Assembly: GCF_002042965.1 (NCBI RefSeq) | Contig: NZ_MZNT01000009.1 | Location: 1 to 64,000, forward strand | Direction: 5' to 3' | DNA from: Paenibacillus sp. 32352 | GTDB taxonomy: Bacteria; Bacillota; Bacilli; Paenibacillales; NBRC-103111 | Length of the DNA: 64,000 nucleotides | Shown here: positions 60,098 to 64,000 of the stretch, piece after piece | How positions within the stretch are numbered: position 1 is the first letter of the stretch | Layout of the letters: each line of letters begins with the position of its first letter | Notes under the pieces: model-generated | Database searches by the model: none | What the model was told of the DNA's origin: nothing | What the model saw: only the letters and a program-made list of their open reading frames with translations | Position numbers and translations under genes: made by a program

Positions 60098-61981
60098 ATG
60101 AAAAAATTTCTGAGCTTACCCTCGCTTATTGCTATTGCATGGTCCGTATTCCAGTTATACACAGCCAGTTTCGGCAGCTTTCCCAGCGTCACCCAAAGAG
60201 CGATCCATGTCGGATTCGCTCTTGCTTTAACCTTTAGCTTGTTCAATGCGAAGAAAGAACACACCAGTACGTTGTCCAAGGTGTACAATTATGCGCTTGC
60301 CGTACTGGGCTTGATTCCCGGATTTTACATCGCTTTTTCCAGCGAACGGTTAAATTCACGTATTCCGTATGTCGACGATATAACTGCATTAGACTGGATC
60401 ATTGGCGTACTGACCGTACTCCTGCTTCTGGAAGCGTCCAGACGGACGGTTGGCTACGCCATGACTCTATTGGCCGTCATGTTCCTCTTGTACGGCTTCA
60501 TTGGCCCGAGCTTGTCCGGTCTTCTTCAGCACCGCGGAATGAATTTCTCGGAAATGGTAGACCTTCAATTTCTTTCCGTTGATGGTATCTTTGGTTCTCC
60601 TGTCGGAGTATCCGTTGATTTCGTATTCTACTTTATATTGTTCGGCGCCTTTCTGGAAATATCGGGGGGTGGCAAGCTGTTTATCGATATTGCTCACACG
60701 ATTACCCGCAGAACCGTGGGCGGTCCGGCCAAAGCGGCAGTCGTTGCCAGCAGCTTGATGGGAACGATCAGCGGCAGCGCCGCCGCCAACGTTGCAAGCG
60801 TCGGGATTTTCACCATTCCTTTGATGAGAAAATCAGGCTATACCGGTATGTTTGCCGCATCGGTTGAAGCGCTGGCCTCCACAGGGGGGCAAATCCTGCC
60901 TCCTATTATGGGCGCCGCTGCGTTCATTATGGCGGATATGCTGGGGGTTAAGTACAGCGCGGTTTGTTTGGCGGCCTTGATTCCGGCCATCCTGTATTAT
61001 CTTTCCGTCTATGTCATGGTCGACCTGAAGGCTAGAAAAGAAGGCATGGGCCGCAGCGAGGTCGAGGACGAGCACGCCGTAGAGAAGAAGGAAATATTGA
61101 ACAGGCTGCATCTGCTCATTCCTTTGGCTCTGCTGGTTGTCCTGATCTTCGCCGGCTTCACCCTTCAAAAAGCGGCGTTCTGGTCTATCGTCGTTATTGT
61201 TATTACCAGCTTTATCCGCAAAAATACGAGGTTTACGCTCGTGAAAATATTTGAAGCGCTCGAAAGCGGCGCCAAGCAATCGATTCAGGTAGCTATACCG
61301 TGCGCGGTAGCGGGCATCATCGTCGGCGTTATTGTATATTCCGGCCTTGGTCTGAAATTTACAAGCTTGATCATCGAATTCTCCATGGGCAATTATGTGA
61401 TCAGCTTACTGCTCGTATGTCTGGCCTGCATTATTCTCGGCATGGGAATGCCGACGACCTCCGCTTATATTATGGCCGCCGTCTTGATGGCACCGGCGCT
61501 GCAGCAGTTCGGCGTTGAGAAAATGACGGCTCACATGTTCGTATTTTACCTGGCTTGCTTGTCCATGATTACACCGCCTGTCGCCCTGGCCAGTTACAGT
61601 GCTGCGGGGATCGCAGGTACGAAGCCTTTCCAGACAGGGTTTGTCGCATTCTACTATGGTATTCCGGTACTGCTCATTCCGTTTGCGTTCATCATGAGTC
61701 CGGAATTGCTGTTAATCGGAGATTGGCAGCACATTGTGTTAGCGGTCTTCTTTACCTGCGCAGGCATATTCGCTCTGTGTGCAGCCGTGGTCGGCTACAT
61801 GTTCCGTGACATGAATATCTTGATCCGATTGGGCTTCTATATTGTATCGATCTGCATGATCGTTCCCGAGATTATATCGAGCATCGTCGGTCTGGCCGGA
61901 TTGATTGTGCTGTGCATTTATCAAAAGTACACCAAACCGCAGGTCAAGCAAGTACTATCTCATGATGGAGGCGGAGTATAA
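60098..61981 (+). CDS. TRAP transporter fused permease (DctQ-DctM)
   Basis: A 627-aa cation-coupled importer with about sixteen to eighteen membrane segments: an N-terminal four-helix DctQ-like part (about 1-125) fused to the large DctM domain. GGPAKAAVVASSLMGTISGSAAANVASVGIFTIPLMRKSGYTG and EALASTGGQILPPIMGAAAFIMADMLG are the family blocks, and LGMGMPTTSAYIMAAVLMAPAL lies in the second half. It is the partner of the TAXI protein, 25 bases apart. The UbiD gene begins 2 bases after its stop. Confidence 0.94.
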   Translation: MKKFLSLPSLIAIAWSVFQLYTASFGSFPSVTQRAIHVGFALALTFSLFNAKKEHTSTLSKVYNYALAVLGLIPGFYIAFSSERLNSRIPYVDDITALDWIIGVLTVLLLLEASRRTVGYAMTLLAVMFLLYGFIGPSLSGLLQHRGMNFSEMVDLQFLSVDGIFGSPVGVSVDFVFYFILFGAFLEISGGGKLFIDIAHTITRRTVGGPAKAAVVASSLMGTISGSAAANVASVGIFTIPLMRKSGYTGMFAASVEALASTGGQILPPIMGAAAFIMADMLGVKYSAVCLAALIPAILYYLSVYVMVDLKARKEGMGRSEVEDEHAVEKKEILNRLHLLIPLALLVVLIFAGFTLQKAAFWSIVVIVITSFIRKNTRFTLVKIFEALESGAKQSIQVAIPCAVAGIIVGVIVYSGLGLKFTSLIIEFSMGNYVISLLLVCLACIILGMGMPTTSAYIMAAVLMAPALQQFGVEKMTAHMFVFYLACLSMITPPVALASYSAAGIAGTKPFQTGFVAFYYGIPVLLIPFAFIMSPELLLIGDWQHIVLAVFFTCAGIFALCAAVVGYMFRDMNILIRLGFYIVSICMIVPEIISSIVGLAGLIVLCIYQKYTKPQVKQVLSHDGGGV

Positions 61982-61983
61982 AG

Positions 61984-63378
61984 ATGATAGCAAATAGTTT
62001 GAGATCCTGGCTGCAGCATATGAACGAATCCGGTCAATTGGCGGTAGTAGACAAGCATGTATCTACGGAATTTGAGATCGCGGCGTTGACCAAGCAATAT
62101 GACGGCGTCAAGCCGGTGTTCTTCCCGAAGGTTTCCGGCTACACCACTTCGGCTGTAGCGGGGATCGCCAGCACCCGTTCCCATTTCGCACAGGCGCTGG
62201 GGTGCAAGGAAGAGGAGATGATTCCGAAATTTCTTGAAGCCATTGATCATCCGCTGCCGACCGAGCCGGTGTCGAGCGAGGAGGCTCCTGTCCATGAGGT
62301 CGTTATCGATACGGACATCGATCTGTTGAAGCTGTTCCCGATTCCGATTCATCAAGAGAAGGATTCCGGTCCGTATATCAGCGCGGGGCTTGCCATAGTC
62401 CGGGACCCGGAAACCGGCAATCAGAACGTTTCCATTCACCGGCTTCAGGTTTCAGGTCCCAATCGTCTTGGAGCGCTGATTTTGCCGAGACATACGTTTA
62501 ATTTTTACAAAAAGATGGAGGAGAAGGGGCTTCCATTGGAAATCGCCATCGTCATCGGCGTCGATCCGATTCTGATGCTGGCCTCGCAGGCCATTGCGCC
62601 GCTGGGTCAGGATGAGCTGGAAATCGCAGGCGCCTTGAAGAACGCCCCGATCCCGGTAGTCCGCTGTAAAACCGTCAATATCGATGTTCCCGCACATGCG
62701 GAGATCGTATTGGAGGGCAAAATTTTGCCGAAGGTGCGTGAACCGGAAGGTCCATTCGGAGAATTCCCGGCTTATTACGGAGCCAAGAGCAATAAAGAAG
62801 TCATAGAGATCCATTGCGTTACGCACCGCAAGGACCCGATTTATCAGACGTGCCTGGCCGGTTCAGACGAGAACCTGCTGCTGGGGGGAATTCCTCGCGA
62901 AGCGTCGCTGTTAAGATCCTTGAAAAATACGGTACCGACTGTTCGCAACGTTCATCTGACCAAAGGCGGCAAATGCCGCTTCCACATGGTTGTTTCCATG
63001 AAGAAGCGGAACGAGGGCGAAGCGAAAAACGTGATTTTGGCCGCCTTTGCCGGCCATTACGATGTGAAAAAAGTGATTGTCGTGGATGAAGAAATCGATA
63101 TTTTTGATATGGATCAGGTCGACTGGTGTTTAGCAACGCGTTTTCAGGCGGAGCACGATCTGGTCGTCGTTCATCGTGCGTTGGGTTCGAAGCTTGATCC
63201 GTCGACGGACAATGGGGTCGGTTCCAAGATGGGCTTCGATTGTACGGTGCCGTTAAGCGCGGCCCCGAATGACTATGAGGTCACCCGGATTCCGAACTTT
63301 GCGGAATATGTGCAAAACGCGGTCGTGACGGACCGGCTGCCGCAGCAGATCGTCGACCGTTATTTTGGAAATAACTAA
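61984..63378 (+). CDS. UbiD-family decarboxylase
   Basis: A 464-aa prenylated-FMN enzyme that reversibly decarboxylates unsaturated or aromatic acids. The catalytic triad is visible: Arg153 in VSIHRLQV, and Glu255 and Glu260 in REPEGPFGEFPAYYG. RFQAEHDLVVVHRALGSKLDPSTDNGVGSKMGFDCTVPL is the conserved C-terminal region (DPS and the Lys/Asp helices). The length fits stand-alone UbiD enzymes (4-hydroxybenzoate or vanillate type, or the pyrrole/furan type). It starts 2 bases after the TRAP permease, showing co-expression. Substrate is unknown; ubiquinone synthesis is unlikely in this organism, which makes a catabolic role more plausible. Confidence 0.94.
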   Translation: MIANSLRSWLQHMNESGQLAVVDKHVSTEFEIAALTKQYDGVKPVFFPKVSGYTTSAVAGIASTRSHFAQALGCKEEEMIPKFLEAIDHPLPTEPVSSEEAPVHEVVIDTDIDLLKLFPIPIHQEKDSGPYISAGLAIVRDPETGNQNVSIHRLQVSGPNRLGALILPRHTFNFYKKMEEKGLPLEIAIVIGVDPILMLASQAIAPLGQDELEIAGALKNAPIPVVRCKTVNIDVPAHAEIVLEGKILPKVREPEGPFGEFPAYYGAKSNKEVIEIHCVTHRKDPIYQTCLAGSDENLLLGGIPREASLLRSLKNTVPTVRNVHLTKGGKCRFHMVVSMKKRNEGEAKNVILAAFAGHYDVKKVIVVDEEIDIFDMDQVDWCLATRFQAEHDLVVVHRALGSKLDPSTDNGVGSKMGFDCTVPLSAAPNDYEVTRIPNFAEYVQNAVVTDRLPQQIVDRYFGNN

Positions 63379-63411
63379 GTAACGAAACGACAAACGACGG
63401 AGGACTCCTGA

Positions 63412-63993
63412 ATGAAAAGAATCATCGTTGGTATTACCGGAGGTTCAGGTGCCATCTATGGCGTGCGATTATTGGAAGCCTTGAATGAGCTGGGGGCTGA
63501 GACCCATCTGATTATTAGCGAATGGGGAGAGAAGACGATTCAGATGGAAACGTCCTATTCCCTCAATCAGGTGAAGAAGATGGCTTCCGTCTATCATAGC
63601 GTGAAAAATCAGGCTGCAAGCGTATCCTCCGGCTCCTTCCGCGTCGACGGTATGGTTATTGCTCCGTGCAGCATGAAGACGCTGGCAGGGGTTGCCTCCG
63701 GACTAGCCTCCGATTTGGTGACCCGGGCAGCGGACGTCATGCTGAAGGAAGGCAAGAAGCTGATTTTGCTGACAAGAGAATCCCCATTAAACCTGATTCA
63801 TGTGCGGAATATGGAAACGGTCATTTTGGCGGGTGCGATGGTCTTTCCTCCGATGCCTGCTTTTTACAATAAACCGCAGACGATTGACGATATCGTAAAT
63901 CATACGGTAGGCCGGGTTCTCGACCAGTTTGGCTATGATCCGGATTGGGTCAAACGGTGGGGCTCCATCGAGCGGGGGCCGGAAGCCAGGTGA
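63412..63993 (+). CDS. ubiX: Flavin prenyltransferase UbiX
   Basis: Makes prenylated FMN, the cofactor of UbiD, from FMN and dimethylallyl phosphate. A 193-aa flavoprotein with VGITGGSGAIYGVRLLEAL (flavin-phosphate loop), the APCSMKTLAGVASGLASDLVTRAADVMLKEGKKLILLTRESPLNLIH block and PPMPAFYNKPQTIDDIVNHTVGRVLDQFG. GGAGGA lies 8 bases before the ATG. The gene ends 7 bases before the window edge; more genes of the unit may follow. Confidence 0.95.
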   Translation: MKRIIVGITGGSGAIYGVRLLEALNELGAETHLIISEWGEKTIQMETSYSLNQVKKMASVYHSVKNQAASVSSGSFRVDGMVIAPCSMKTLAGVASGLASDLVTRAADVMLKEGKKLILLTRESPLNLIHVRNMETVILAGAMVFPPMPAFYNKPQTIDDIVNHTVGRVLDQFGYDPDWVKRWGSIERGPEAR

Positions 63994-64000
63994 AAGGAAG

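Overview
The window looks like chromosomal DNA from a low-to-mid GC, spore-forming Firmicute of the Paenibacillus group. The evidence is the AGGAGG-type ribosome sites, a T-box leader in front of thrS, a GerMN lipoprotein, YesM/YesN-type two-component pairs, many sugar ABC lipoproteins, LacI/AraC regulators, cre-like sites and an inositol operon in Bacillus style. I see no rRNA or tRNA gene, no CRISPR array and no complete prophage. Mobile or repetitive DNA is limited to the 3' end of a group II intron at the left edge, two related inverted-repeat elements near 14.1 and 25.5 kb, and 40-bp hairpin repeats.

Layout. 0-6.3 kb, all on the minus strand: guaB, a histidine kinase/response regulator pair, a GerMN lipoprotein and a sporulation-type N-acetylmuramoyl-L-alanine amidase, with a dense cluster of DnaA-box-like 9-mers between kinase and lipoprotein. 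6.3-7.0 kb: non-coding, with what looks like the middle of a broken tmRNA gene. 7.0-13 kb: SDR oxidoreductase and TetR, a secreted beta-helix lyase with a discoidin domain and a possibly structured leader, a MarR/Bcr-type efflux pair and an AhpD-like protein. 13-18.7 kb: cysK, a Fur-regulated siderophore-binding lipoprotein, an O-antigen-ligase/TPR membrane protein and a PhnB-like VOC protein.

19-28 kb: a YesM/YesN two-component system, then a sugar ABC transporter (lipoprotein and two permeases), then two phosphoesterase-like enzymes (EEP and PHP families). This looks like uptake and processing of one carbohydrate or phospho-compound. 28-33 kb: SelO, a LacI regulator and thrS under a threonine T-box. 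33-40 kb: sulfatase, family 3 glycosidase, AraC regulator and GPH-type symporter, probably a small pathway for sulfated sugars. 40-48.6 kb: a complete myo-inositol catabolic operon in the order iolD, iolE, iolG, iolB, iolC, iolJ, iolA. 48.7-54.3 kb: GNAT protein, orphan sugar-binding lipoprotein, AraC regulator and a GH42 beta-galactosidase, with two good cre sites.

55-64 kb: a chemoreceptor behind a c-di-GMP-I riboswitch, a GntR/FCD regulator, a cupin, a TAXI-type TRAP transporter (binding lipoprotein plus fused permease), a UbiD decarboxylase and its UbiX flavin prenyltransferase. The chemoreceptor, gntR and cupin upstream regions share a TGTRTACA motif, and in the first two it begins on the last base of the -10 box. 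I read this as a sense, import and decarboxylate module for an unsaturated or aromatic acid; it is the best candidate here for an undescribed system. The substrate is unknown.
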